From Pseudotabrizicola alkalilacus (GTDB lineage Bacteria > Pseudomonadota > Alphaproteobacteria > Rhodobacterales > Rhodobacteraceae), in the NCBI RefSeq assembly GCF_003443995.1, contig NZ_QWEY01000008.1, positions 1 through 64,000 of the forward strand: a stretch of DNA of 64,000 bases. Direction: 5' to 3'. Below, one piece after another: positions 16,592-25,453 of the stretch (position 1 is its first letter; each line of letters begins with the position of its first letter). The translations under genes and the position numbers were made by a program. Below the pieces are notes generated by a model. It was not told where the DNA came from and ran no database searches. It saw only the letters and a list, made by a program, of their open reading frames with translations.

Positions 16592-17896
16592 ATCACGACG
16601 CACCGCTCTGGCAGGAATGCCAGCCAGTTTCCGATATTTCACCACGGTGCGGCGCGCCAAGGCCGCCCCTTCCGGCAACAAGAGCTTTGCCAAGGCTTCA
16701 TCCGTCAACGGGTTGGCCGCATCTTCCTTGGCCACCAATGCGCGCATGAGGTCCAAGACCGCCTGAACCGAAAGCGGGCCTTCCTGTTGGCGCGCCGCCG
16801 GAGCAGAGGCACAAAGCAAGCTGCGCAAGCCGAGTGTCCGATTTGGCAGTGACAAAGTTAACGCAGCTGTGGCCCGGCTGACAGTGCTTCGATGCAACCC
16901 AGTGGCCGACGCGAGATCATTGATCGTCAGCGGCGCCAGCGGTGCGTGGCCGCGCAAAAAGGCATCCTGGCGCGTAATGATTTCAGTCGCGATCGTCAGC
17001 ACCGTGGCATTCCGCCGCTCTACCGCCTGAATCAATGCGCGCGCCTCTCGCAAGGCGTGAATCGGCGTGTCCGTTCCGGACTCAAGGCGCAAAGCCGGAA
17101 CCGTCTGGGCGTTCAACTCCAGGAGCCATCCATCGTCATCACGACGCAAAATCAGGTCGCACGGACGACCGACGACTGATGCTTCGGCAAAGGCGGCGCC
17201 GGGTTTCGGGTTCATCCGCCTCAATGTCCGGGTCATGTCGAGCACCATGTCATCACCGCACGCACAGGCAGCGGCCAAGGCTTCGGTCTCACCCGCAGCC
17301 AGAAGTGGCAGATTGCGCAGCAGGGCAGCAAAGGCGGGCGTCAGGCAGCCCTGTTCCTCGGCTTGCAGAGTCAGACATTCCGCAAGCGAACGCGCAAAAA
17401 GTCCGGTCGGCTCTGCCGCTTGCAACTGGCGCAAAACCAGTTCTGCGCGGGCCACCGAACAACCCGCATCTGCGGCGATCTCGGCAAGGCTCGCGGAAAG
17501 CCAGCCCGAAGGCTCCAAAGCGAGCAGGAAGCTTTGCGCTATCCTCCGATCTTCACGGTCCCGCACCAGAAGCGAAAGCTGGCTCTCCACATGCGCAATA
17601 AGCCCGGCATCGGACTGCGGAAGTCTTTCGGCATCAAACCCACCCGGTCCGAAGTGGACGTCGGGCGGCTGACAATGACGACCCGAGGTTGGCGGACTTA
17701 TCTGACGGAGTAACGAAAACCAGTTATATGCTTCAGCTCCAACAACAACCTTCAGGACAGCACCCGTTTGCGCAAGATCCGCCAGCCGTGCCGAAAGCTC
17801 GGCATTGGACATCACCATAAAGCCAATGGCTTCGCGCAGAACCGGAGTGATCGCAAGCGACGTACGTTGCTTCAGCCCAAGGTCAATTCCAATCAA
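16586..17896 (-). CDS. rpoN: RpoN paralogue (sigma-54 factor)
   Basis: 436 residues with all sigma-54 regions. Region I is LGLKQRTSLAITPVLREAIG...MSNAELS (residues 6-38). The core-binding domain covers about 95-230. The HTH is TINDLASATGLHRSTVSRAT (324-343), and the RpoN box ARRTVVKYRK (414-423) reads the -24 GG. E. coli RpoN has HESTISR at the recognition helix; this one has HRSTVSR. The start is a TTG at 17896, supported by a GAAGGAG ribosome site six bases upstream. It sits at the head of a cassette containing its own activator and two promoters with an atypical -12 element, so it is probably a dedicated, non-housekeeping sigma-54. Confidence 0.93.
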   Translation of the reverse strand: MIGIDLGLKQRTSLAITPVLREAIGFMVMSNAELSARLADLAQTGAVLKVVVGAEAYNWFSLLRQISPPTSGRHCQPPDVHFGPGGFDAERLPQSDAGLIAHVESQLSLLVRDREDRRIAQSFLLALEPSGWLSASLAEIAADAGCSVARAELVLRQLQAAEPTGLFARSLAECLTLQAEEQGCLTPAFAALLRNLPLLAAGETEALAAACACGDDMVLDMTRTLRRMNPKPGAAFAEASVVGRPCDLILRRDDDGWLLELNAQTVPALRLESGTDTPIHALREARALIQAVERRNATVLTIATEIITRQDAFLRGHAPLAPLTINDLASATGLHRSTVSRATAALTLSLPNRTLGLRSLLCASAPAARQQEGPLSVQAVLDLMRALVAKEDAANPLTDEALAKLLLPEGAALARRTVVKYRKLAGIPARAVRRDA

Positions 17897-18404
17897 GTCA
17901 GGCTCCTTCTATGGTGTGTGCCCAGGAGCGCCAGAGTGCCGTCGCACTGCGCCGGGTCAAAAATTGCCACTACACCGGGTGGTCCGTGCCGGCATCTGGA
18001 GGATAGATCGCAACGCGAATTGATCTTACCCCGACCTCCACACTTTGACGATGCACATGAAGGAACAAGTCTCTTTGAGTTCCTCAGTGCCATCGCGAAA
18101 CTGCAGCTTGCCACCAACCCGGTCAAGTGCGCGACAGGTCGCAGCAGGTGTCGCCCCGCGCATGGCGCAGTGCTCACAACGCAGGATGCACCTTGGTCTG
18201 GGAGGCTGGCGTCGTTCACTGTCAGGATATCGGTCAACTTGGCAGCCCCGTTTCATGGGTAACACGGCGAAGGGACAATTGGCATGCATTTCACCGAAGT
18301 CCGCCAGGATTCAGAACCATTGTTACCGGATTTTGTCGTCACTTCCTGAGACCTACTCACACACCGACGCGCCGCCGTTAGCTGCCTGACAGTCGTCAGA
18401 CGGT
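17897..18404. other. Intergenic region without a recognisable gene
   Basis: No frame here gives a convincing protein. A cysteine-containing minus-strand frame (18026-18289) looks superficially like the N-terminus of an FNR-type regulator but has no cyclic-nucleotide-fold or HTH continuation. The stretch next to 17897 should carry the rpoN promoter; I could not pick out clear boxes. Confidence 0.4.
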
Positions 18405-18515
18405 AGCCAGTTGCGGATCTCAGTAGACTTCTCTTCTGGTCTCCATCGCCTAAAAGATGCGGACCATCTTATTGGCGAGCGCGATGGCGACAACCATCCG
18501 TGGTTTGCGCAACAG
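18405..18515 (-). pseudogene. IS110-family transposase C-terminal remnant
   Basis: The minus strand reads LLRKPRMVVAIALANKMVRIF, a stop where a tryptophan is usual, then AMETRREVY, another stop, and DPQLA. The KP-x-VA-ALANK-AR-W pattern is the conserved C-terminal region of IS110/IS116 (DEDD) transposases. At least two stops and the missing N-terminal catalytic domain show it is dead. It lies 300 bp upstream of the ftsH paralogue. Confidence 0.6.
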
Positions 18516-18832
18516 CATAGTATAAAGACAGGATCTTGGGGCTACGCCCTTCAGCTGACTGGTGCAATCAGAACCCTCCAGCCCAAAGAGTATTCCACTG
18601 GATCCAAGGCAATATTATTGCGTTGATTGGCACGAGCGCAGCCATGCCAGCGCTGTGGCAACGCGATGAGTCGGCGGTTTCCAGTCTGTCGTGCTGCGCA
18701 TTCGAAATTTTCGTCAGCCCAATCTGATCTGCATCAAGGCCTTGGATACCGACACAAGCAATACTGGGACATTCACGCACGCCTGTTTCCGGGGTCGCCA
18801 ATCATGCCCGGCACAGTGGATTGGGGCACCAG

Positions 18833-20752
18833 ATGGGAAATCACGCAACACCGCCAGAACAACCAGAACCATTAAATCTGTCCCGTCTGGTATGGCCCCT
18901 GGTCTTCATGATGCTTGGGTTCCTGTTTCTTTCCATGCAGATGCCGCCGGGGACTTCGGCACCGTCCGAGGTCTCCTACAGCGAGATCAAAACCCTCATT
19001 CGCAGCGGTCAGGTGCGTGAGGCGACGCTGGAGGCGACAGCCATTGTCGCCACCCTTCACGGCCCGACCGCCGAGGGGACCAGCCGGGCGCGGGCCATCA
19101 CTCCGCAGCAACCCGATGCCGGGCTGTTGCCGCTGCTTGAGGAGATGGGCGTGACCGTGACAGCCGAAGAACCGCGCGCGCCGTCGGTTCTGATCACGTT
19201 GCTGCCGTGGCTTTTGATCCTTGCATTCTATTTCTGGCTGAGCCGGAGGATGATGGGCGGCGGCATCGGAGGCATGGGCGGCGGCCTGCCGGGGGGTATC
19301 GGTGATCTTCTGGGTGGGCGGGCGGCCAAGCCGGTCAAACCCACGCGCAAGGTGACGTTTGCCGATGTCGCAGGTCAGGACGAGGCCAAGCGCGAGGTGT
19401 CAGAACTGGTCGAATTCCTGCGCGATCCGGACCGGTTTTCCAAAGTCGGCGCAACGGTGCCGCATGGGGTCTTGCTGATGGGTCCGCCCGGCACCGGCAA
19501 GACGCTGCTGGCCCGCGCGCTGGCGGGCGAGGCCGATGTGCCGTTCTTTTCCACCTCTGGTTCCGAGTTCATCGAGGTGTTCGTGGGCGTCGGCGCAGGC
19601 CGGGTGCGCAAGATGTTTGAGGAGGCGCGCAAGCAGTCGCCGTCGATCATCTTCATCGACGAGTTGGACAGCATCGGGCGCACGCGGGGAACCGGCCTTG
19701 GCGGTGGCCATGATGAGCGCGAACAGACCTTGAACCAGATCCTCGCGGAATTGGATGGCTTCAGCCCGCGCGAGGCAGTGGTGGTGCTGGCCGCCACCAA
19801 CCGCCCCGATGTGCTGGACCCTGCCCTGCTGCGGCCTGGCCGGTTCGACCGACATGTGACGCTGGAATTGCCCGACAAGGGTGCGCGGCGGGCTATCCTG
19901 GATGTACATGTCAAAGATCTGCCGCTGCGCCATGACGTCGATCTGGATCAGGTCGCCGCAGGCACGCCGGGGTTTTCCGGGGCTGACCTTAAGAACCTGC
20001 TGAATGAGGCCGCGATCACGGCGGCCCGACGGTCGGCGGCAGACATTACCCCCGACGATCTAGATCAGGCGCGCGACAAGGTGATGATGGGCACGGTGCG
20101 CACCTTGGCGATCCAGCCGGACGAAAAGCACCGCCTTGCCGTGCATGAGGCCGGGCATACCGCCGTGGCCTTCTACAATCCCGGCGCCGATCCGATCTAC
20201 AAGGTCACCATCATTCCGCGCGGGCGCAGCCTTGGCAGCACCCACATGCTGCCCGAACACGACCGCCACACCCTGCCCGAGGCCTATCTGCGGGTGCAAC
20301 TGACCACGCTTCTGGCCGGGCGGGCGGCGGAGAAGCTGCTGCTCGGCTCGGTCAGTTCGGGGGCCGATGACGATATCCGCCGCGCCACCGTGCTGGCGCG
20401 CTCGATGGTGGCACGCTGGGGCATGGACCCCGACATCGGCCCGGTCGATCTGCGCGACAGCGAGGATCATCCGTTCCTCGGCCAGCAGATCGCCCAGCCG
20501 CGCAGTTTTTCGGATCAGACGGCCGCACGGGTGGATCAGGCGGTGATCACCCTGTTGCACGCGGCCGAAGCACAGGCATTACAGATCATCGAGACGCACC
20601 GCGACCAGATCGGACAGCTTGTCGCCCGGCTGGAGGCGGCTGAAACCCTTGATCTGCCGGCGATCCGGGAATGCCTTGGCCCCAATGAGACGGTCACCCC
20701 CTTCGTCAAAGGCCGGGCTGGACACAGACCGCCAACCCACAAAACCCGATAG
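18833..20752 (+). CDS. ftsH: FtsH-family ATP-dependent zinc metalloprotease (paralogue)
   Basis: About 639 residues. One N-terminal helix (LVWPLVFMMLGFLFLSM), a periplasmic segment, a second helix (VLITLLPWLLILAFYFWL), a glycine-rich linker, then the AAA+ domain: Walker A GPPGTGKT near 217, Walker B IIFIDELDSIG, SRH ATNRPDVLDPALLRPGRFDRH. The peptidase zinc motif is HEAGH near 438. FtsH degrades membrane and misfolded proteins. It has the short acidic tail lost and ends in a basic HRPPTHKTR. ATG 18833 is preferred over an upstream TTG because of the GGGG ribosome site. It is followed within 40 bp by an ABC/FtsX export system, so it may be a specialised copy serving that system rather than the essential one. 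Confidence 0.93.
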   Translation: MGNHATPPEQPEPLNLSRLVWPLVFMMLGFLFLSMQMPPGTSAPSEVSYSEIKTLIRSGQVREATLEATAIVATLHGPTAEGTSRARAITPQQPDAGLLPLLEEMGVTVTAEEPRAPSVLITLLPWLLILAFYFWLSRRMMGGGIGGMGGGLPGGIGDLLGGRAAKPVKPTRKVTFADVAGQDEAKREVSELVEFLRDPDRFSKVGATVPHGVLLMGPPGTGKTLLARALAGEADVPFFSTSGSEFIEVFVGVGAGRVRKMFEEARKQSPSIIFIDELDSIGRTRGTGLGGGHDEREQTLNQILAELDGFSPREAVVVLAATNRPDVLDPALLRPGRFDRHVTLELPDKGARRAILDVHVKDLPLRHDVDLDQVAAGTPGFSGADLKNLLNEAAITAARRSAADITPDDLDQARDKVMMGTVRTLAIQPDEKHRLAVHEAGHTAVAFYNPGADPIYKVTIIPRGRSLGSTHMLPEHDRHTLPEAYLRVQLTTLLAGRAAEKLLLGSVSSGADDDIRRATVLARSMVARWGMDPDIGPVDLRDSEDHPFLGQQIAQPRSFSDQTAARVDQAVITLLHAAEAQALQIIETHRDQIGQLVARLEAAETLDLPAIRECLGPNETVTPFVKGRAGHRPPTHKTR

Positions 20753-20788
20753 GACTTTTGCGAACGGGAACAGCACAGAATAACGGCC

Positions 20789-21496
20789 ATGTCCGAGACC
20801 ATCTTTCACACCAAGGGCCTGACCAAGGTTTATCGCAGTGGCGCGCAGGAGGTGCATGCCCTGCGCGGGGTGGATTTTCGGGCGGCGCGGGGTGAATTCA
20901 TCGTCATCCTTGGCCCGTCGGGGTCGGGAAAATCGACCTTCCTCAACATTGTCGGCGGGCTTGATACGGCAACGGCGGGTGAGGCGTGGTTCGAGGACCA
21001 CCAGTTGACCACGCTGGATGAGCGCGGGCTGACGCAGTACCGCCGCGATCATGTGGGCTTCGTGTTCCAGTTCTACAATCTGGTGCCCAGCCTGACCGCG
21101 CGTGAAAACGTGGCGCTGGTGACCGAAATTGCCCGCCATCCGATGTCGCCCGATGATGCCCTGGCGTTGGTGGGTCTGACAGACCGCCGCGACCATTTCC
21201 CCGCGCAATTGTCTGGGGGTGAACAGCAGCGGGTTGCGATTGCCCGCGCCATTGCCAAGAACCCAGAGGTGTTGCTCTGCGACGAACCGACGGGCGCGCT
21301 GGATTCAGCCACGGGGATCAAGGTGCTGGAGGCCCTGGCCGAGGTGAACCGTCGTGTCGGTGCGACCACGCTGGTCATCACCCACAACGCCGCGATCCGT
21401 GAAATTGCCGACCGGGTTCTGCGCTTTGCCGATGGCAGGATCGTCGAGGAAACCGTCAACGCCACCAAGAAGAGCCCGGCGGAGGTGTCATGGTGA
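20789..21496 (+). CDS. LolD/MacB-type ABC ATPase
   Basis: 235 residues: Walker A GPSGSGKS near residue 42, Q-loop [17 protein letters not shown], signature [15 protein letters not shown], Walker [13 protein letters not shown], and the H-loop TTLVITHNA. It belongs to the mechanotransmission class (LolD, MacB, FtsE), whose ATPases drive FtsX-like permeases rather than transport through the membrane. Its stop overlaps the FtsX-permease start by seven bases. With that gene and the adaptor gene it forms a three-part export or lipid-handling unit. Confidence 0.93.
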   Translation: MSETIFHTKGLTKVYRSGAQEVHALRGVDFRAARGEFIVILGPSGSGKSTFLNIVGGLDTATAGEAWFEDHQLTTLDERGLTQYRRDHVGFVFQFYNLVPSLTARENVALVTEIARHPMSPDDALALVGLTDRRDHFPAQLSGGEQQRVAIARAIAKNPEVLLCDEPTGALDSATGIKVLEALAEVNRRVGATTLVITHNAAIREIADRVLRFADGRIVEETVNATKKSPAEVSW

Positions 21497-23856
21497 TCTC
21501 GCCCCTGCGCCGCAAGGTGTTGCGCGATCTGCGCCGTCTTTGGGCACAGGTGCTGGCGATTGCGCTGGTGTTGGCGGCCGGGGTGGCGACGCTGATCCTT
21601 GGCAACGGGGCTTATTCCTCGCTCTATGAAACGCGGGCGCGTTATTATGACGACTACCGCTTTGCCGATATCTTTGCCGATGTGACCCGTGCACCGCGCG
21701 CCTTGCTGGGCGATATCCGCGAGATCGACAACGTGCTGGCCGCCGAGGCCCGGATCGTGAAGCTGGCACTGCTCGACATGCCGGCCATGGTGGAACCCGG
21801 CACGATGTTAATGGTCTCGTTGCCCGAGAAGGGCGGCCGGGGGCTGAACCTGTTGCATTTGCGGCAAGGTCGGTTGCCAGATCCGCAATCGGCGCGAGAG
21901 GTGGTGGTGTCGGAAGGCTTTGCCGCCGCTCACCGGCTGCGGCCCGGTGCGCCGCTGACGGTGCTGATGAACGGCCAGCGGCGTGATCTGCTGGTCACCG
22001 GCATCACCCTGTCGCCCGAGTTCATCTATGCGCTGGGACCGGGTGAAATGATGCCCGACCCGCGCCGCTTTGGCATCGCCTGGCTGCCACGCCCGGCGCT
22101 GGAAGCGGCCTTTGATCTTGAGGGTGCCTTTTCCAATGTGGTGCTGAAACTGGCGCCCGGTGCGTCGGTGGATCGCACGATCGAGGCGCTTGACCGGCTG
22201 ACCGCGCCTTATGGCGGGGCCGGAGCGGTGGCGCGCAAAGATCAGATTTCGCATGCCTTTCTGGATGCCGAGCTGAAGCAACTGAGCGCCATGGTCAAGG
22301 TGCTGCCGCCGATCTTCCTTCTGGTCGCGGCGATGCTGGTGAACATCACCCTGTCACGTCTCATCACGCTGGAGCGTGAGCAGATCGGGCTGTTGAAGGC
22401 CATCGGCTATTCGTCGCGGGCCATCGCGCAGCATTATGTCGAGTTCGTGCTGGCAATCGCAGCACTGGGCATCGTCATTGGCATTTCTGCCGGCGTCTGG
22501 CTTGGGGTTGGTCTGGCACAACTTTATGCCCGCTTCTTTTCGTTCCCGTTCCTGATCTTTACCCGCGATCCCCAGATCTACGGGCTGGCGGCCGCTGTCA
22601 CCGTGGCCGCTGCCGTGGCCGGGGCGCTGTTGGCCGTGCGTGTTGCCGTGGCCCTGCCACCCGCCGTGGCGATGTCGCCGCCTGCTCCGGCCGACTACCG
22701 GGCGCGGATGGGGGCCTTCCGTCGGCTGTTCGCCTTGCGCCAGACCGGGGTGATGGTCACGCGGCATCTGTTCCGCTGGCCGCTGCGGACCGCATCCGGC
22801 ACCTTTGGCGTTGCCATGGCGGTGGCGATCCTTGTCGCCTCGCTGTGGTCCTTCGGGTCAATCAACCACATGATCGACGTCACCTTTACCCGCGCTGAAC
22901 GGCATGATGCGCTGGTGGCCTTTGGCGCGCCCGAACCAGCGCGCGCGCTGTTTGCCGCCCGCCAGATGCCGGGCGTTCTGGCGGCAGAGCCGTTTCGCGC
23001 CGTGGCCGCCCGGATCAGCCACCGCGCCCTGTCGCGCAAGCTGTCGATCATGGGCAAGCCGGAAACACCCACACTGTCGCGCGTGCTGGCCCCCGATCTG
23101 CGCCCCATGGCGATGCCAGAGGCGGGGTTGATCCTGTCCGAAGCGCTGGCCGAAGCCTTGGCCGTTCGCCCCGGTGACCGCGTGACGGTCGAGTTTCTGG
23201 AAGGCGCGCGCCGCACGGTCACCCTGCCGGTGAGTGGCCTGTCGCTGGGCTATGTGGGTCTTGGAGCCGCGATGGAGATCACCGCGCTGAACCGGGTCAT
23301 GGGCGAAGGGGCGTTGATCTCGGGGGTAGCCCTGCAGATCGACGAAACGGGACAAGAGGCGTTCTATGTTGCCGCAAAAACCACACCCAAGACCGGCTTT
23401 GTGGCGGTTACCGCCCTGACCGTGGCGCGCTTCAAGGAAACACTGGCGGAAAACATCACAGTGATGATCACCGTCTATGTCGGGCTGGCGGCAATCATCT
23501 CCGTTGGGGTGGTCTACAACTTTGCCCGCATTGCGCTGTCCGAACAGGGCCGTGAACTGGCCAGCCTGCGGGTGCTGGGGTTCACCCGTGGCGAGGTATC
23601 GGGCATCCTGTTCGGCGAATTGGCCACGGTTGTCCTGGCTGCGCAACCCGTCGGCTGGTTGTTCGGCTATGTCATCGCCTTTGGCATGGTCCAGGCCTTT
23701 TCGTCCGACCTTTACCGGGTGCCCTTTGTCATCGGACCCGAAGTCTATGTGACCGCCAGCCTGATCGTCTGTGTCGCCGCCCTGGCCTCGGCCTGGGCCA
23801 TCCGGGGACGGATCAACAACCTCGACATGGTCGAGGTTCTGAAAACGAGGGAATGA
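21490..23856 (+). CDS. Large FtsX-family ABC permease (two FtsX domains)
   Basis: 788 residues. An N-terminal anchor helix ([21 protein letters not shown]) is followed by a periplasmic domain and a first three-helix FtsX block near residues 275-400 ([19 protein letters not shown]). A second anchor and periplasmic domain follow, then a second FtsX block near 655-780 ([21 protein letters not shown]). This duplicated layout is typical of large DUF214-type permeases that act with a LolD-like ATPase. No secretion channel is seen. Substrate unknown; membrane lipid or lipoprotein handling is possible, given the family. Confidence 0.9.
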   Translation: MVISPLRRKVLRDLRRLWAQVLAIALVLAAGVATLILGNGAYSSLYETRARYYDDYRFADIFADVTRAPRALLGDIREIDNVLAAEARIVKLALLDMPAMVEPGTMLMVSLPEKGGRGLNLLHLRQGRLPDPQSAREVVVSEGFAAAHRLRPGAPLTVLMNGQRRDLLVTGITLSPEFIYALGPGEMMPDPRRFGIAWLPRPALEAAFDLEGAFSNVVLKLAPGASVDRTIEALDRLTAPYGGAGAVARKDQISHAFLDAELKQLSAMVKVLPPIFLLVAAMLVNITLSRLITLEREQIGLLKAIGYSSRAIAQHYVEFVLAIAALGIVIGISAGVWLGVGLAQLYARFFSFPFLIFTRDPQIYGLAAAVTVAAAVAGALLAVRVAVALPPAVAMSPPAPADYRARMGAFRRLFALRQTGVMVTRHLFRWPLRTASGTFGVAMAVAILVASLWSFGSINHMIDVTFTRAERHDALVAFGAPEPARALFAARQMPGVLAAEPFRAVAARISHRALSRKLSIMGKPETPTLSRVLAPDLRPMAMPEAGLILSEALAEALAVRPGDRVTVEFLEGARRTVTLPVSGLSLGYVGLGAAMEITALNRVMGEGALISGVALQIDETGQEAFYVAAKTTPKTGFVAVTALTVARFKETLAENITVMITVYVGLAAIISVGVVYNFARIALSEQGRELASLRVLGFTRGEVSGILFGELATVVLAAQPVGWLFGYVIAFGMVQAFSSDLYRVPFVIGPEVYVTASLIVCVAALASAWAIRGRINNLDMVEVLKTRE

Positions 23857-23859
23857 CCC

Positions 23860-25047
23860 ATGCGCCGCCTGATCCTTGCGATTGCTGTTCTGGCCCTGAT
23901 TGCCGGGATCGTCTGGGCCTTCCTGCCGCGGCCGGTCGAAGTCGAGGTGGCCAACGTTGCGCCACGCAATCTGGAAGTTGCGGTCCTCGAAGAGGGTGAG
24001 GCACGCATCCGCGAAGTGTTCACCATCTCGGCCACGATCGGCGGCAAGCTACGGCGGATCGACCTGCATGCCGGTGACCCGGTCTATGCCCAAAAGACCG
24101 TGGTGGCGGTGATCGGCCCGGCGGCCCCTGCCCTGCTGGATTCGCGCGCGCGCAGCGTGGCAGAGGCGACCAGATCGGCCGCACAATCTGCCGTCGATCT
24201 GGCGGCAGCACAGGTGGCGCAAGCCGAGGCTGCGCTGGAGTTCAAAACCGCAGAGGCCGACCGGTCCCGCGCGCTATTTGAAAGGGCGGCCATCTCGCAG
24301 CGGGTGCTGGACGCCACCATTTTGGAACAAAGAACCGCCCAGGCTGCCATTGACAGCGCCAGGGCCAATCTCGCAGTGCGTCAGCGCGAGTTGGAAAGTG
24401 CCGAGGCCGTTCTTGGCACTGGCGATCCCTACGGTGCCGAAGCCTGCTGCGTGGATATCATCGCCCCGGTTTCGGGGCGGGTTCTGCGGGTGCTGACCGA
24501 AAACGAACAGGTGGTGCAGCCCGGCACCCCGATCATGGAGATCGGCAATCCCGGCAACCTTGAGATCACGGTGGACCTGCTGTCGCGCGATGCCGTGCGG
24601 GTGCGCGAGGGATCCGAGGCGCAGATCACCGGCTGGGGCGGCGCGCCCATAACGGCGCGGGTCGAGCGTATCGAACCTTCAGCCAGAACCAGGGTGTCGG
24701 CGCTTGGCATTGACGAGCAGCGGGTCAGGGTGATCCTGACCCTACGCGGGAATCCGGCGGATTGGCAGCTTCTGGGCCACGGTTTCCGCGTTATCGCCCA
24801 CATCAACCTTTGGAAAGGCGATGGTGTGCTGTCGATCCCGGTGGGTGCCCTGTTCCGCGACGGGTCTGACTGGGCAACCTATGCTGTACAGGACGGGCGC
24901 GCGCTATTGCAGATCATCACCCTGGGTGAACGCAACGAGAGCTTTGCGCAGGTCCTGTCCGGAGTGAAGGCGGGCGATCAGGTGATCCTGCACCCCAGTG
25001 ATCTTGTCGCGGATGGCGTGGCCGTCAGCCTTCAGTCCGACAGGTAG
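23860..25047 (+). CDS. HlyD/MFP-type periplasmic adaptor
   Basis: 395 residues with one N-terminal membrane anchor (LILAIAVLALIAGIVWAFL). It continues with a barrel-sandwich/lipoyl half-motif (RRIDLHAGDPVYAQKTVVAVI), an alanine-rich coiled-coil hairpin of about residues 95-190 (QAEAALEFKTAEADRSRALFE, AISQRVLD), a second lipoyl half (IIAPVSGRVLRVLTENEQVVQ) and beta-barrel domains. Such adaptors bridge inner-membrane pumps and an outer-membrane channel. It starts 3 bp after the FtsX permease gene, so it completes the tripartite system; no TolC-like gene is in the window. Confidence 0.92.
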   Translation: MRRLILAIAVLALIAGIVWAFLPRPVEVEVANVAPRNLEVAVLEEGEARIREVFTISATIGGKLRRIDLHAGDPVYAQKTVVAVIGPAAPALLDSRARSVAEATRSAAQSAVDLAAAQVAQAEAALEFKTAEADRSRALFERAAISQRVLDATILEQRTAQAAIDSARANLAVRQRELESAEAVLGTGDPYGAEACCVDIIAPVSGRVLRVLTENEQVVQPGTPIMEIGNPGNLEITVDLLSRDAVRVREGSEAQITGWGGAPITARVERIEPSARTRVSALGIDEQRVRVILTLRGNPADWQLLGHGFRVIAHINLWKGDGVLSIPVGALFRDGSDWATYAVQDGRALLQIITLGERNESFAQVLSGVKAGDQVILHPSDLVADGVAVSLQSDR

Positions 25048-25080
25048 GCTACTCGCGCGCCCTTTCACAGACCATCGCGA

Positions 25081-25368
25081 TGAACACTCTGGTCGTGCTG
25101 AAGACCTTCCACCTTTACTTCATTCCAACATTCACGGGACCTCGCTGACCTGGAAGCGGTCAAGGGAACGCAAACCGTCTGGACGGGGGGCGTCGCAGTC
25201 ACTGCCGCACCGTTTGCCGTTGCCTACGTGCCGCCGTTGCAAGCTATACTGAGCACCGCATCTGTCCCGCTGATGGACGGAGTGCTCGTTGTCGTTGTCG
25301 GCATCGGCGCGGCCTTCTTCGCGCTGATCGAAATCAAAAAGCAGAACCGGCTCGGGTTGGGGGGATGA
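25081..25368 (+). pseudogene. C-terminal remnant of a P-type cation ATPase
   Basis: Three frames are needed to follow the protein: MNTLVVLKTFHLYFI, then NIHGTSLTWK, then AVKGTQTVW with AYVPPLQAILSTASVPLMDG and FFALIEIKKQNRLGL. This is the last cytoplasmic loop and final two helices of a PMCA/SERCA-like P-type ATPase. The phosphorylation (DKTGT) and nucleotide domains are missing. Two indels plus the large 5' deletion show decay. It fills most of the gap between the adaptor gene and the Na/Pi cotransporter. Confidence 0.75.
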
Positions 25369-25453
25369 ACAGGATGGCCGCATTCCGGACGTGGACGCCA
25401 ATGGCGAGAAAGCCCGGATTGCAAAGCGAAAACGCCTGCGGCAAGGTTGCTCC

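Noticed and set aside
17893-18289. Cysteine-containing minus-strand frames upstream of rpoN that recall an FNR-type N-terminus
   Set aside because: The cysteine spacing is loose, no cNMP-binding fold or HTH follows, and several stops separate the pieces.
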